A DNA stretch of 64,000 nt. It comes from an uncultured Duncaniella sp. GTDB lineage: Bacteria > Bacteroidota > Bacteroidia > Bacteroidales > Muribaculaceae. Shown here in pieces: positions 25,143 through 33,657 of the stretch. How positions within the stretch are numbered: the first letter of the stretch is position 1; each line of letters opens with the position of its first letter. The DNA lies in NCBI GenBank assembly GCA_910584825.1, contig CAJUCI010000012.1, positions 1 to 64,000 of the forward strand. Direction: 5' to 3'. The position numbers and the translations under genes were made by a program. The notes under the pieces are model-generated. The model was not told the origin of the DNA. It worked only from the letters and a program-made list of their open reading frames with translations, and made no database searches.

Positions 25143-25279
25143 TATCTTTGCATATCTAAAACGTAAACTGTTGGCACTCATGTCGGGACGATTGTGCATA
25201 TCTACAAACCCATTCCGACATGTTAACGAAAATTCACCGGGCTGTGCCGCATTGTTGCCCCGGGTGGGTACTATCTTTG
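25143..25279 (+). promoter_or_regulatory. Tandem promoter elements and leader hairpin of recA
   Basis: Two TATCTTTG elements (25143-25150 and 25272-25279) precede recA. The proximal one leaves a leader of about 20 nt. Between them CATGTCGG (25179-25186) and CCGACATG (25215-25222) can pair, so only the longer transcript would carry this hairpin. No LexA-type box was recognised. Confidence 0.55.
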
Positions 25280-25305
25280 CATCATAAAACAATAAACATT
25301 ATATC

Positions 25306-26505
25306 ATGGCAAAAAAAGAAACCTCGATAAAAGGCGCGCGCGAGAAAGAAAATGACCCCGCAAAGGCCAAACTCAATGCCCTTGCCCAGGCTATGGGCAA
25401 CATTGAGAAGAATTTCGGTCGTGGCGCAATCATGAAGCTCGGCGACGAGCAGATTGAGGACGTCGACGTAATTCCCTCAGGCTCAATCGGTCTCAACTAC
25501 GCCCTCGGCGTGGGCGGCTATCCCCGCGGACGCATCATCGAAATCTACGGCCCGGAGTCGTCGGGTAAGACCACCCTCGCCATCCACGCTATCGCCGAGG
25601 CGCAGAAGGCCGGAGGCATCGCCGCCATCATCGACGCCGAGCACGCCTTTGACCGCTTCTATGCCGAGAAGCTCGGTGTGGACGTAAGCAACCTCCTCAT
25701 GGCCCAGCCCGACAACGGCGAGCAGGCCCTCGAGATTGCCGAGCAACTCATCCGCTCGTCGGCAATCGACATCCTCGTGGTCGACTCGGTGGCCGCCCTC
25801 ACCCCCAAGAGCGAAATCGACGGCGATATGGGCGACAAGAACGTGGGTGTACAGGCTCGACTCATGTCGCAGGCCATGCGCAAGCTCACGGCCACAATCT
25901 CGCGCACCAACACGTGTTGCATCTTCATCAACCAGCTCCGCGAGAAAATCGGCGTGATGTTCGGTCCCTCCGAGACCACCACCGGCGGCAACGCCCTCAA
26001 GTTCTACGCATCCGTTCGAGTGGACATCCGCCCCTCCACCACCATCAAGGACGGCGACGACGTGCTCGGCCGCCTCACCAAAGTCAAGGTGGTCAAGAAC
26101 AAGGTCGCTCCCCCCTTCAAGCGCGCCGAGTTTGACATCATGTTTGGCGAAGGCATCTCGCGCAGCGGCGAAATCATCGACCTTGGCGTAGAGCACGGCA
26201 TCATCCAGAAGAGCGGCTCGTGGTTCAGTTACAACGGCTCCAAGCTCGCCCAGGGACGTGACCAGGCCAAGCGTGTCGTGGCCGACAACCCCGAGCTCGC
26301 AGCCGAGCTTGAGGAGAAGATTATGGAGGCCCTTCGCTCTGCCGCCCCCGGCAAGCCCGCCAAGGCCGACAAGAAGGCCGAAGCATCCGCCTCGTCTGCA
26401 GCATCTTCTGCGTCGTCTGCATCATCATCCGCCGACATCGCATCCCAGCCCGAACTCGACCTCGACACCCTCCCCGACGACTTCTCAATCGAAGAAGACC
26501 TCTAA
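25306..26505 (+). CDS. recA: RecA recombinase
   Basis: This is the DNA strand-exchange ATPase of homologous recombination and the co-protease of the SOS response. The 399-residue protein has the N-terminal polymerisation helix, Walker A GPESSGKT near residue 82, the DAEHAFD segment, Walker B IDILVVDSVAALTP, loop L1, loop L2 FGPSETTTGGNALKFYASVR, and the conserved C-terminal domain. It is longer than the usual ~350 residues because of a C-terminal tail rich in Ala and Ser (about residues 350-380) ending in an acidic LDLDTLPDDFSIEEDL. Acidic RecA tails usually limit DNA access. It is monocistronic, with a hairpin repeat downstream. Confidence 0.97.
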   Translation: MAKKETSIKGAREKENDPAKAKLNALAQAMGNIEKNFGRGAIMKLGDEQIEDVDVIPSGSIGLNYALGVGGYPRGRIIEIYGPESSGKTTLAIHAIAEAQKAGGIAAIIDAEHAFDRFYAEKLGVDVSNLLMAQPDNGEQALEIAEQLIRSSAIDILVVDSVAALTPKSEIDGDMGDKNVGVQARLMSQAMRKLTATISRTNTCCIFINQLREKIGVMFGPSETTTGGNALKFYASVRVDIRPSTTIKDGDDVLGRLTKVKVVKNKVAPPFKRAEFDIMFGEGISRSGEIIDLGVEHGIIQKSGSWFSYNGSKLAQGRDQAKRVVADNPELAAELEEKIMEALRSAAPGKPAKADKKAEASASSAASSASSASSSADIASQPELDLDTLPDDFSIEEDL

Positions 26506-26559
26506 GCCGAAATGTATCCCTTCTTGGAGCTGAGGAGTCAAATTGTAACTCTGAAATCC

Positions 26560-26682
26560 GAAAAGGGCACATAAGGACATAAGGAACAAAAGAGACATAA
26601 GAGATTTACGACGCTTTCCAGCTGTCTGATAATTAATCTCTGATGTCTCTTTTGTCCCTTATGTCCTTATGTGCCTTTCTCT
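26560..26682. repeat. ACATAAGG hairpin family, copy 3
   Basis: Arms of about 45 bp carry GGGCACATAAGGACATAAGG and its complement, with a loop of roughly 30 nt. It lies between recA and the convergent glycosyltransferase remnant and could terminate both. Confidence 0.8.
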
Positions 26683-26716
26683 ATGTGGCTTTAAGTATAT
26701 AGGAAAAGGGGTCTCT

Positions 26717-27661
26717 TTACCTTCCCTCTTCGGTATAGTATTTACGTACTTCGGGAAAATGCTCAAACAATGCAGCAAGCTGCTTGTCATTACTACCCTG
26801 CAGGAGGTTGTATTTATAAAGCGACAGGCTTGGGTCATTGTGTTCCATATTTATAAGTCTTTCGCTGTTGGAGTGGGTGCCGCATACGCAGAATACGGGT
26901 GTACCGGCGCGTAGTTGCATAATCTTGAACCATACGTCATCCGCTTTAGGCGAGAGTTTTCTGAACAAGTCAGTGTCAGTGACATCTGGATGCATCGATT
27001 TTGGTGGATATAGCACTCCCGACACTCCCAAAGCTACGGGTCTAATATCCGGCTCGGTAGGTATCACAGGTCTGCTCTCCGGGGTGTTAAGTCCATATCT
27101 GAAAGAGCCGTTGTCAGCAACTATCGTGTCTATGTAATCGGTAATAATGGCATCTGGATAACGGTAATGCCCCCTAATGAGCTTGTCTAAAAGGTCGTAG
27201 CTGTATAGTGTGTCATCGTCAATGGTGATGATGATGTCGTCAGGAAACGCCTTTAGTGAGGGTATCAGTTTAGTTGCAGGACCACAATCTTCAGTAAACC
27301 GTATCTCAAGGCCACGCTTTTCAAGCATCCTGAGGTCCTGGGGAATCATATGCGGCTTCTCAAACTCATGGTCGAGCCACAGCACAATCTTATTGGCTTT
27401 TACGGTCTGCTCCATGATGCTCTCAATGGCAGGGCCTATCCACTGTATCCTTTCTCCGAATGTGGTGAGTGATACAATCACCTGTCGCCCCTCCTCATAC
27501 ACCTGGTCGGTAACGCCGGACGATGTGCTGTTAAGGATATTTTGGCGGAGTATGGACTCCCTGATTTAGCATCGTATTTTCTTGGAATGAGCCCTGACAA
27601 GGTCAGATGTGGCAAAGCTCATGAACATCTGACGGTATTTGTCGATAAATCGGGAAATCAT
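26717..27661 (-). pseudogene. Glycosyltransferase-like gene interrupted by a nonsense codon
   Basis: The frame starting at the ATG at 27661 reads MISRFIDKYRQMFMSFATSD and meets TAA at 27566-27568 (codon 32). The same frame then resumes IRESILRQN and VIVSLTTFGERI and stays open to 26717. It aligns throughout with the intact neighbour, which has IREHMLNQN and IVSLTTFGPRI at the same places. Shared blocks include IESIMEQT, LEKRGLEIR, ATKLIPSLKAFPDDIIITIDDD (DxD-like) and LYPPKSMHPDV. The start overlaps the stop of the neighbour (ATGA), as expected for a coupled duplicate. A GTG at 27502 could restart a 261-residue protein, so residual function is possible. Confidence 0.75.
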
Positions 27662-28605
27662 ATCTTTTTGGTGGTTGTGTAGTGTTTGAGTATCTGCGGG
27701 TAGTGCTTGACGAGGGCGGCGAGCTGGACGTTGTCCTGGCCGCCGAGGTAGTTGGTGGTGTGGAGGGCGAGGGCCTGGCGGTAGTGGAACGACGAGAGCA
27801 GCAGCACATCGGTGGGATTGACCTCGTTGACGGGGAATACCGGTGTACCGGCAAGCAGTTCCATCACCTTGAACCACAGGTCATCGGCCTTAGGGGCCAG
27901 CTCACGCATCAGCTTGATGTCAAACACGTCGTCGTGCAGACTGTGGGGCGGATATAGCACCGCACCCACGCCGAGAGCCATCGGGCCCATGAGCGGCTCC
28001 TTTGTGAGATACAGGTCGGCCGCCTCGTTATAAGTAAGGCGCAGTCCGCGTCCGCCGTCGGTGGTGACGATGCGGTCGATGCGCCCGGCACATACGGCCT
28101 CGGGGTGGAGGCGGTGGGCGGCCACCATGCGGTCAATCATGTCGGGGTCATAGAGCATGTCATCGTCAATCGTGATTATGACATCCTCGGGATAGGCTTT
28201 GAGGGCGGGTATCAGCTTGGTGGCCGAGCCGACATCTTCGGTGTAGCGGATTTCGAGGCCGCGCTTCTCGAGCAGGCGGAGCGATGCGGGAATCAGTTCG
28301 GGTGACGACTCCATAGCCTTGTCGAGCCACAGTATGATGCGATTGGGCAGAAGTGTCTGCTCCATGATGCTCTCGATGGGGCGGGCCACCTCGCGTATGC
28401 GCGGGCCGAACGTGGTGAGCGACACTATTATGTCGCGTCCGGGCAGGTGGCGCACGGTGGTGGTGCCCGGCTCGCGGCAGAATACGATGTTCTGGTTGAG
28501 CATGTGCTCGCGTATGCGCGCGTCAAGCTTCTTGCCCTCGCGCCGCAGCTGGATGTCGGTGGCGAGTCCCAGGAGGAACTGCTTGAAATTACCTAAGGGG
28601 TTCAT
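27658..28605 (-). CDS. Glycosyltransferase-like protein (GT-A type)
   Basis: A 315-residue protein with a short N-terminal helical region, then DIIVSLTTFGPRIREVARPI, SIMEQTLLPNRIILWLDKAM, EIRYTEDVGSATKLIPALKA and VIITIDDDMLYD. This resembles the nucleotide-binding half of GT-A enzymes with an IDDD metal site. The C-terminal half has LYPPHSLHDDVFD and KADDLWFKVMELLAGTPVF, as in uncharacterised capsule-associated transferases. It is the intact member of a tandem pair with the downstream pseudogene, and a complete promoter lies upstream. The sugar is unknown. Confidence 0.75.
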   Translation of the reverse strand: MNPLGNFKQFLLGLATDIQLRREGKKLDARIREHMLNQNIVFCREPGTTTVRHLPGRDIIVSLTTFGPRIREVARPIESIMEQTLLPNRIILWLDKAMESSPELIPASLRLLEKRGLEIRYTEDVGSATKLIPALKAYPEDVIITIDDDMLYDPDMIDRMVAAHRLHPEAVCAGRIDRIVTTDGGRGLRLTYNEAADLYLTKEPLMGPMALGVGAVLYPPHSLHDDVFDIKLMRELAPKADDLWFKVMELLAGTPVFPVNEVNPTDVLLLSSFHYRQALALHTTNYLGGQDNVQLAALVKHYPQILKHYTTTKKI

Positions 28606-28663
28606 CGAGTTGTATTGTCAGTTAGGTGGAGGAGTGTTGTGTTGTGAATGATAAGTTTTAATG

Positions 28664-28695
28664 CAAAGGTAGTGACTTTGCTCGGGTGTGGCAAA
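28664..28695 (-). promoter_or_regulatory. Promoter of the tandem glycosyltransferase genes
   Basis: The reverse strand has TTTG (28692-28695), a 20-nt spacer and TACCTTTG (28664-28671), about 60 nt before the start at 28605. Confidence 0.7.
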
Positions 28696-28734
28696 ATTGT
28701 CGCCATAAAATTTTACGGTTAGAGGAATTAATAG

Positions 28735-28742
28735 TAAATTTG
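28735..28742 (+). promoter_or_regulatory. -7 promoter element of the TPR protein gene
   Basis: TAAATTTG lies about 63 nt before the ATG at 28805, divergent from the glycosyltransferase promoter. Confidence 0.6.
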
Positions 28743-28804
28743 CACTTTGGAACGGCTATGGCCGTCACTCTCCCCCTCTTAACTGAAGAAAATTTAAAAA
28801 CACA

Positions 28805-29485
28805 ATGGCAAATAAGAACCACGAAGAAGAGACCCGCACCTCAATCGACGAGGTGAACGACACCCTCACCGGCCTCGGCGAGAAGGTGCAGAACAATTCC
28901 AAGACCATTATGTATGCTTGTGTGGCTGTGGCTGTCGTAGTCATCGCCGTGCTCGTATATGTCTACGCTGTCCGTCAGCCGGGCATCCAGGCAGCCAACG
29001 AGGCTCTCGGCCAGGCCGACATGGAGCTTATCATGGGCAATGACAGCATCGCGCTCGCCAAGTATCAGCAGGTGGCAGCCGACCACGGCTATGATGCAGG
29101 TGACCTCGCCGGTCTCAACGCCGCCATCCTTCTTTACAAGGACGGCAAATATGAGGAGGCTATCAAATATCTCAACGACTACTCGTCAAAGGAGTCGATT
29201 ATCGGTGCCGCCGCCAAGAGCCTTGAGGGTGACTGCTACGTCAACCTCGAAGCCTACAACGAGGCCCTCGACTGCTTCAAGAAGGCAGTGAAGATTTCTG
29301 ACGAGAATCCCGCCTACACCCCCGCATTCCTCCTCAAGGAGGCCACCGTGCTCCGCGAGATGAAGGACTACAAGGCCGAGGCTGCCATCTATGAGGAAAT
29401 CCTCAAGGATTATCCCACCTATGGCATGCAGATGGGCATCGACGTAGAGAAATACCTCGAGCGCGCAAAGGCTCAGGCTGAATAA
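28805..29485 (+). CDS. Membrane-anchored tetratricopeptide repeat protein (YfgM-like)
   Basis: A 226-residue protein with a polar N-terminal tail, one transmembrane helix (about 34-56, IMYACVAVAVVVIAVLVYVY) and a periplasmic TPR domain. Repeat-like segments are AKYQQVAADHGYDAGDLAGL, GKYEEAIKYLNDYSSKES, EAYNEALDCFKKAVKI and KDYKAEAAIYEEILKDYP. The layout matches YfgM-type TPR proteins, which act with translocase or assembly chaperones, though a partner is not evident here. It has its own promoter and is followed by a terminator. Confidence 0.8.
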   Translation: MANKNHEEETRTSIDEVNDTLTGLGEKVQNNSKTIMYACVAVAVVVIAVLVYVYAVRQPGIQAANEALGQADMELIMGNDSIALAKYQQVAADHGYDAGDLAGLNAAILLYKDGKYEEAIKYLNDYSSKESIIGAAAKSLEGDCYVNLEAYNEALDCFKKAVKISDENPAYTPAFLLKEATVLREMKDYKAEAAIYEEILKDYPTYGMQMGIDVEKYLERAKAQAE

Positions 29486-29500
29486 TCGCGATTTTATCAG

Positions 29501-29600
29501 AAGCCTCCAAGGCTTTTTCATAAGACAATAGCACAGGAGCACATGGCTCGCACAAATAATCATTGTGCATTTGCCATGTGCTCCTGTGCTATTGTCTTAT
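29501..29600. terminator. Terminator plus long inverted repeat
   Basis: A small hairpin AAGCC/GGCTT with a T-run (29501-29518) follows the TPR gene. Directly after it comes a 28-bp perfect inverted repeat (29520-29547 and 29573-29600; core GCACAGGAGCACATGGC) with a 25-nt loop. The larger palindrome separates the gene from the convergent DUF2851 gene and is unlike the other repeat families here, except in size and place. Confidence 0.75.
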
Positions 29601-29633
29601 AATCGTATTCGAGTAGAGGGATGGAGTGCTTGC

Positions 29634-30914
29634 TCAACGCTTGGCGCGTGCCGAGAGCAGACGGTGGCCTATGCGGCAATAGAGGCAGCTGTGAGTCTCG
29701 CAATAGCGGCGTCGCAGCTGTATTAGAGCCTGTGACGTGAAGGCGTCTCGGGCAGGGATGCCGGCTGTGGCAAACATGCTGATGATGGAATTGGACTCGG
29801 CCGGCAGACGGGTGAGCCATTCAAAGGCCCGCGAGGTCATCTCCTCGTCGCCGTGGCGAGTGCCGTAGGCTATGAGCAGGGGTATGGCTACATTGATTAC
29901 AAGCACTATGGCCGAGGAGCGGCTCATGGTGGCCGTGGAGCGTTCGCCCGGCGCGCCGAAAGTGAAACGGTTGGCCCAATAGCCCGAGAGAGGGGTGCGG
30001 AACAGTTCGATTATCTCCTCCGTGTCGGTGGCGCGGAGTATGCGGTTGACGATACGGAAATCGTTGGCTATGAACGCCGCCAGTGTGGCTATGCGGCGGT
30101 GGGGCAGATTGTGCGGGCGTATGCGCCCCATCTTCCAGCCCGGCGACTGGAGCGGGCGGAGCGAGAATTTGTGTGCAAGAAAGGTGTATTCCTGATTGAG
30201 ACGGTCGGCATACGAGTCGCCCCGTCCCGACGGGGGCAGGAGCGTGGCCTGGCCGAACAGCAGGGCCTCGATTGAGGTGAGCGAGTCGCTGTGCTTGCGC
30301 AGAAACGGCAGTGGCATCGAGCGGGCGAGCCGTTGCATCGGTTCGGAATTGGTGCTGAAACCGAGGGCGCGTGCGAGGATTACGTATGTGGCCTGTTCCC
30401 AGTCGCCCGTGAATGTGTCGAGTATTTCGGTCAGAGCGTCGGCCTTTGCATAGGCGCGTTCATAGGCGAGCGACGTAAGCCAGCCGTTTAGATGGACCGA
30501 AGGGATTGATTTAAGCTCATGCGCGCAGGGCAGGTCGATGTCCGAGCGTCCCACCAGCTGGCTGTAACGCTCGTGAAACTGCGGAGAGCAGTGCATCGTC
30601 ATCTGCGGGATTACCTCGCCGTTGCGGCGGTGGATGGGGGTGTCGTCGCTGTCCACGACATGCAGTACCACCGAGTCATATGCCGGGTCGCCGTCATGAC
30701 GGTGGCGGTGCCAGTCGCTGGCGCGCACGTGCATCTCCACGTCGCCCGCCCACATGCGGTCGCCTATCCTGACCTTGGCGTTGAAGAAGTCAGGCCCTGC
30801 ATCAGTGTTGTGGCGGCCGGGGTCAATCACGGTGACGCGCCGTCCGTCCACAGTGACAAGGTCGGCGGGTGTCACCAGCCGATACTGCCACACATAATGC
30901 ATCAGACGCTCCAA
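29634..30914 (-). CDS. DUF2851 family protein
   Basis: A 426-residue cytoplasmic protein. Its N-terminal third has the family signature: LVTVDGRRVTVIDPGRHNTDAGPDFFNAKVRIG, split here over residues 20-52, and then WAGDVEMHVRASDWHRHRHD. AYDSVVLHVV follows. The C-terminus has CYCRIG-like cysteines (CETHSCLYCRIGHRLL) and is otherwise helical. The D/H/E-rich N-terminal core suggests a metal-dependent, nuclease-like or hydrolase-like fold, but no activity is established for the family. It is widely conserved in Bacteroidetes as a single gene. Confidence 0.85.
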   Translation of the reverse strand: MERLMHYVWQYRLVTPADLVTVDGRRVTVIDPGRHNTDAGPDFFNAKVRIGDRMWAGDVEMHVRASDWHRHRHDGDPAYDSVVLHVVDSDDTPIHRRNGEVIPQMTMHCSPQFHERYSQLVGRSDIDLPCAHELKSIPSVHLNGWLTSLAYERAYAKADALTEILDTFTGDWEQATYVILARALGFSTNSEPMQRLARSMPLPFLRKHSDSLTSIEALLFGQATLLPPSGRGDSYADRLNQEYTFLAHKFSLRPLQSPGWKMGRIRPHNLPHRRIATLAAFIANDFRIVNRILRATDTEEIIELFRTPLSGYWANRFTFGAPGERSTATMSRSSAIVLVINVAIPLLIAYGTRHGDEEMTSRAFEWLTRLPAESNSIISMFATAGIPARDAFTSQALIQLRRRYCETHSCLYCRIGHRLLSARAKR

Positions 30915-30921
30915 ATCAAAT

Positions 30922-31094
30922 CCAATTAGTAAGACATTAATTCAATTAGCAACCCTTTGTTCAATTAGTAATCCTTTGTTCAATTAGCAATTAGTAATTA
31001 GTAATTAGTAATTTTCAGTAAACTGAACGGCTAAAGCCGATTAAGTAATTAAGGGATGGGGTAATTACTAATTACTAATTGCTAATTACTAATT
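30922..31094. repeat. AATTAGTAATTAG inverted repeat cluster
   Basis: Iterated AATTAGCAATTAGTAATTAG units (30932-31012) are answered by AATTACTAATTGCTAATTAC (31061-31093). GAACGGCTAAAGCCGATT lies in the centre. It occupies nearly the whole gap between ribH and the DUF2851 gene; a half copy is at 10853-10950. Confidence 0.7.
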
Positions 31095-31104
31095 GAACAA
31101 AGTG

Positions 31105-31575
31105 TTATACAGCGCGGTTGAACGCAATCATTTTGATTGCTGTCTCGGCGGCTTCCGAGCCTTTGTTGCCGAGGCGGCCTCCGGCGCGGTCGAGGGCCTG
31201 CTGCTCGTCGAGCACGGTGAGTACACCGAAGATTACGGGGATATCACACTCGGCGTTGAGGTGGGTGACGCCCTGTGTCACGCTCGAGCATACGTAGTCA
31301 AAGTGCGGGGTGTCACCCTTGATGACGCAGCCGATGACGATGATTGCGTCATAGTCGCCGTTCTCGATGAGTTTGGAGGCGGCAAAGGTGAGCTCGACGG
31401 CTCCGGGCACGGTGAAGACTGTGACGTCGTCGCGCTTGAAACCATTATCCTTGAGTGTCTTGACGGCACCCTCGGCGAGAGGGCCGGTGATATGGCTGTT
31501 CCATTCGGCGGCTACGATAGCCACGCGGGCATCATCGAGACGGGGGAGGGAAGAGGTCGGGGCAAAAGTGGACAT
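31105..31575 (-). CDS. ribH: 6,7-dimethyl-8-ribityllumazine synthase
   Basis: This enzyme catalyses the penultimate step of riboflavin synthesis, condensing 5-amino-6-ribitylaminouracil with dihydroxybutanone phosphate. At 156 residues it has the normal size. Conserved blocks are IVAAEWNSHIT, VFTVPGAVELTFAA, the active-site GCVIKGDTPHFDYVCSSVTQG with the catalytic His, and PVIFGVLTVLDEQQALDRAG. It normally assembles into a 60-subunit or pentameric shell. It lies downstream of a TPR gene on the same strand, separated by a palindromic repeat; other rib genes are not in the window. Confidence 0.95.
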   Translation of the reverse strand: MSTFAPTSSLPRLDDARVAIVAAEWNSHITGPLAEGAVKTLKDNGFKRDDVTVFTVPGAVELTFAASKLIENGDYDAIIVIGCVIKGDTPHFDYVCSSVTQGVTHLNAECDIPVIFGVLTVLDEQQALDRAGGRLGNKGSEAAETAIKMIAFNRAV

Positions 31576-31581
31576 GCGGGT

Positions 31582-31690
31582 GGAATTTAAAATTTAAAAT
31601 GGAAAATTTAAAATGAAAAATGGAAAATGGGGAATATTAGACTTTGCGAGGGAGAATTTTAAATTTTCCATTTTCAATTTTAAATTTCGT
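31582..31690. repeat. TTTAAAATGGAAAATT palindromic repeat, reversed core
   Basis: Same family as 18014-18093, with the central GCGAGGGAGAA in the opposite orientation. It fills the gap between the TPR gene and ribH. Confidence 0.65.
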
Positions 31691-32710
31691 TTATCGTGGG
31701 AATATTTTGTGCCAGAGGCTGAGGATGTCGAGCGAACGGCTTTTGGCGTGGTAGAGGGCGTCGACTATGCGGCGGTGCTCATCGAGGGCATTGATTTTGG
31801 TGGCCTTGTGGAGCATGGTGTTGAGCAGATGCACACCTTTGTCGCGCATGGCACTTACCGACAGCATCGACTCGCCCAGCGATATGGAGAGCTTGAGCTG
31901 GCGGAGGGTGAACTCCGGCTCGATGCGGGTGAGATACTTGAGTGCGCGCGAGTAATACTGTATGGCCTCGCGGTGACGGCCCATGCGGGCCAGGGTGTCG
32001 CCCTCGTCGGTCAGCGAGTCCACCAGGCGCGTGGCGGCGTCCTCCACTCCGGCGTTGAGCATCTGCAGATAGGCCGACGTCGCGGCCTGATAGTAGGCGA
32101 GGAGTTCGGCCTGCTTCACACGGTTGCGATATATGGCCGTGGCCCCGTTGAGGGTCATTACGTGGGCCGGCGCGTAGCGGTCGGCATCGATGCGTGCGAG
32201 CCGCTCGAAGATTTTGATTGACTTCTCTATCTCGCGTTCGGCCTGCTTGTACTCATGGCGTTCGCTGTGCAGAAAGGCTATGTCGTTGAGCAGCGAGCCG
32301 AGCAGCTGGAGAAACGGTGTGTCCTTGCGCTTGGGGGTCTGGGCCAGGAGGCTGAGGGCCGAGGCGGCGGTCGATGCAGCCCGCTCCATGTCAGACTGCT
32401 CGATGCTCAATGCCGTGAGTATCTGCATGATGGCGGCATGGATGTCGAGCGTGTGCCCCTCGGCCTGGACGGGGAGCGAGGATATGTATGCCGCAGTCTC
32501 TTCGAGCGTCGCTATGGCCTGGGCGGTCTCGCCGCGGGCCACCATGTCGGCTCCCCATGTGCGCAGCATGTCATAGGCCGTGTTGAAATCGGCCTCGTCG
32601 AGGGCTTTAAGGGTCTCGGCCGGAGTGCGGTTGCGGCGGATGCGTTTGAGCAGCGGAGCCGTGTCGGTGGTCGCCGGCATGAAGACGGGTTCGATAGAGA
32701 GGGGCTTCAA
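31691..32710 (-). CDS. Tetratricopeptide repeat protein
   Basis: A 339-residue, almost wholly helical cytoplasmic protein. Helix pairs with TPR spacing include GETAQAIATLEETAAYI, RHEYKQAEREIEKSIKIFERL, KQAELLAYYQAATSAYLQM and GRHREAIQYYSRALKYL. There is no signal peptide or catalytic motif. It is likely a protein-protein scaffold, and its position before ribH may be incidental. The ATG at 32710 begins a short non-repeat N-terminus; an in-frame Met at residue 11 is an alternative. Confidence 0.75.
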   Translation of the reverse strand: MKPLSIEPVFMPATTDTAPLLKRIRRNRTPAETLKALDEADFNTAYDMLRTWGADMVARGETAQAIATLEETAAYISSLPVQAEGHTLDIHAAIMQILTALSIEQSDMERAASTAASALSLLAQTPKRKDTPFLQLLGSLLNDIAFLHSERHEYKQAEREIEKSIKIFERLARIDADRYAPAHVMTLNGATAIYRNRVKQAELLAYYQAATSAYLQMLNAGVEDAATRLVDSLTDEGDTLARMGRHREAIQYYSRALKYLTRIEPEFTLRQLKLSISLGESMLSVSAMRDKGVHLLNTMLHKATKINALDEHRRIVDALYHAKSRSLDILSLWHKIFPR

Positions 32711-32783
32711 GATTCTAAAGTTTAAGAGGTGGTCTTTTCAACAACCTGTATGGTTCATAAAGTTGGCTTACCCTAAGAGGGTG

Positions 32784-33647
32784 TTATGAGACACCCTCTA
32801 ACTCGCTTAATGCCGAGTGGGCTGTCTCGTTGGCGGCCTCCATGATGTCGTCGGGGTCGCGGCGGCCTTCGGTGAGGGCGCGCACCGCGCCGGCAACGGC
32901 GGCTGATGTCCAGTGGAATGAGTCATCCTTGGAGGGATGGCATTTGAGCGTCCATGACTTGTCGCCATCAAAGAAGTGCATGGCGAGGTTGTCATAATCG
33001 AGCACGAGACAGCGGCGGCAGTAGAAGAGTATATGGTCGTGGAACGCGTCAGCCGGGGCTTCGCCGGGGAAGAGTGTGGCGAGGTCGCCGACGGTGGCTA
33101 TGACGAGCGAGGCGGCCTCGAGGCATTCCCACACTTCGGGCATGATGCGGGTGGTGCGGGCCACGTGGCGGCTGTCGAAGTAGGGGAGGTAGACCGTCTC
33201 TGCCTTGCGGGCGGCGGCATACGAGAGCAGGTCGAGCACCGACTTATGGTTGCGCTTGTCAAGGGCCATGAACGAGCCGTAGACAAACACGTCGCCCTCG
33301 TTTATGCGGGGCCATATGGGGTTGACGGCCTCGGCGGGATATGAGGCGTGGAGCACGGCCTTGCTGTCGCTGTCAGGGGTGTCGCCTGACGCAATCCTCA
33401 CGGCACCGGCCCCTTCGGTGAAACGGTCGACCGACGTGGTGTCGACGTTGGCCCGCTGCAGGGTGCCTACGATATGGTCGCCTACGGTGTCGGCTGCGGC
33501 CTCGCCGATAAAGAGGGTCTCGACGCCCATAGCGGCATCGAGCATGGCGGCCGTCACTGCGCGGTCGCCTACGCTTGTGGTGGCACGTCCGTCAGAGCTG
33601 AGATTGACGTTAAGCGTGAGCTCGCCGATGTAGATTGCTTTGTTCAT
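32784..33647 (-). CDS. PfkB-family carbohydrate kinase-like protein, catalytic motif degenerate
   Basis: A 287-residue ribokinase-fold protein: MNKAIYIGELTLNVNL at the first strand, FVYGSFMALDKRNHKSVLDLL in the middle, ASLVIATVGDLATLF (the normal N/G-E-x-E region) and a C-terminal helical lid. The PfkB signature DTxGAGD that holds the catalytic Asp reads DDSFHWTSAAVAG (residues 241-253), so the anion hole and catalytic base are lost. The N-terminal GG motif is also weak. It may be a sugar- or nucleotide-binding regulator rather than a kinase. It follows a sugar-phosphate isomerase gene by 10 nt in one operon. A hairpin (32776-32799) overlaps its stop codon. Confidence 0.75.
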   Translation of the reverse strand: MNKAIYIGELTLNVNLSSDGRATTSVGDRAVTAAMLDAAMGVETLFIGEAAADTVGDHIVGTLQRANVDTTSVDRFTEGAGAVRIASGDTPDSDSKAVLHASYPAEAVNPIWPRINEGDVFVYGSFMALDKRNHKSVLDLLSYAAARKAETVYLPYFDSRHVARTTRIMPEVWECLEAASLVIATVGDLATLFPGEAPADAFHDHILFYCRRCLVLDYDNLAMHFFDGDKSWTLKCHPSKDDSFHWTSAAVAGAVRALTEGRRDPDDIMEAANETAHSALSELEGVS

Positions 33648-33657
33648 AGGTCAGTTT

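Noticed and set aside
30922..31094. CRISPR-like array of short direct repeats
   Set aside because: The units overlap and form an inverted repeat, with no unique spacers of constant length and no cas genes.
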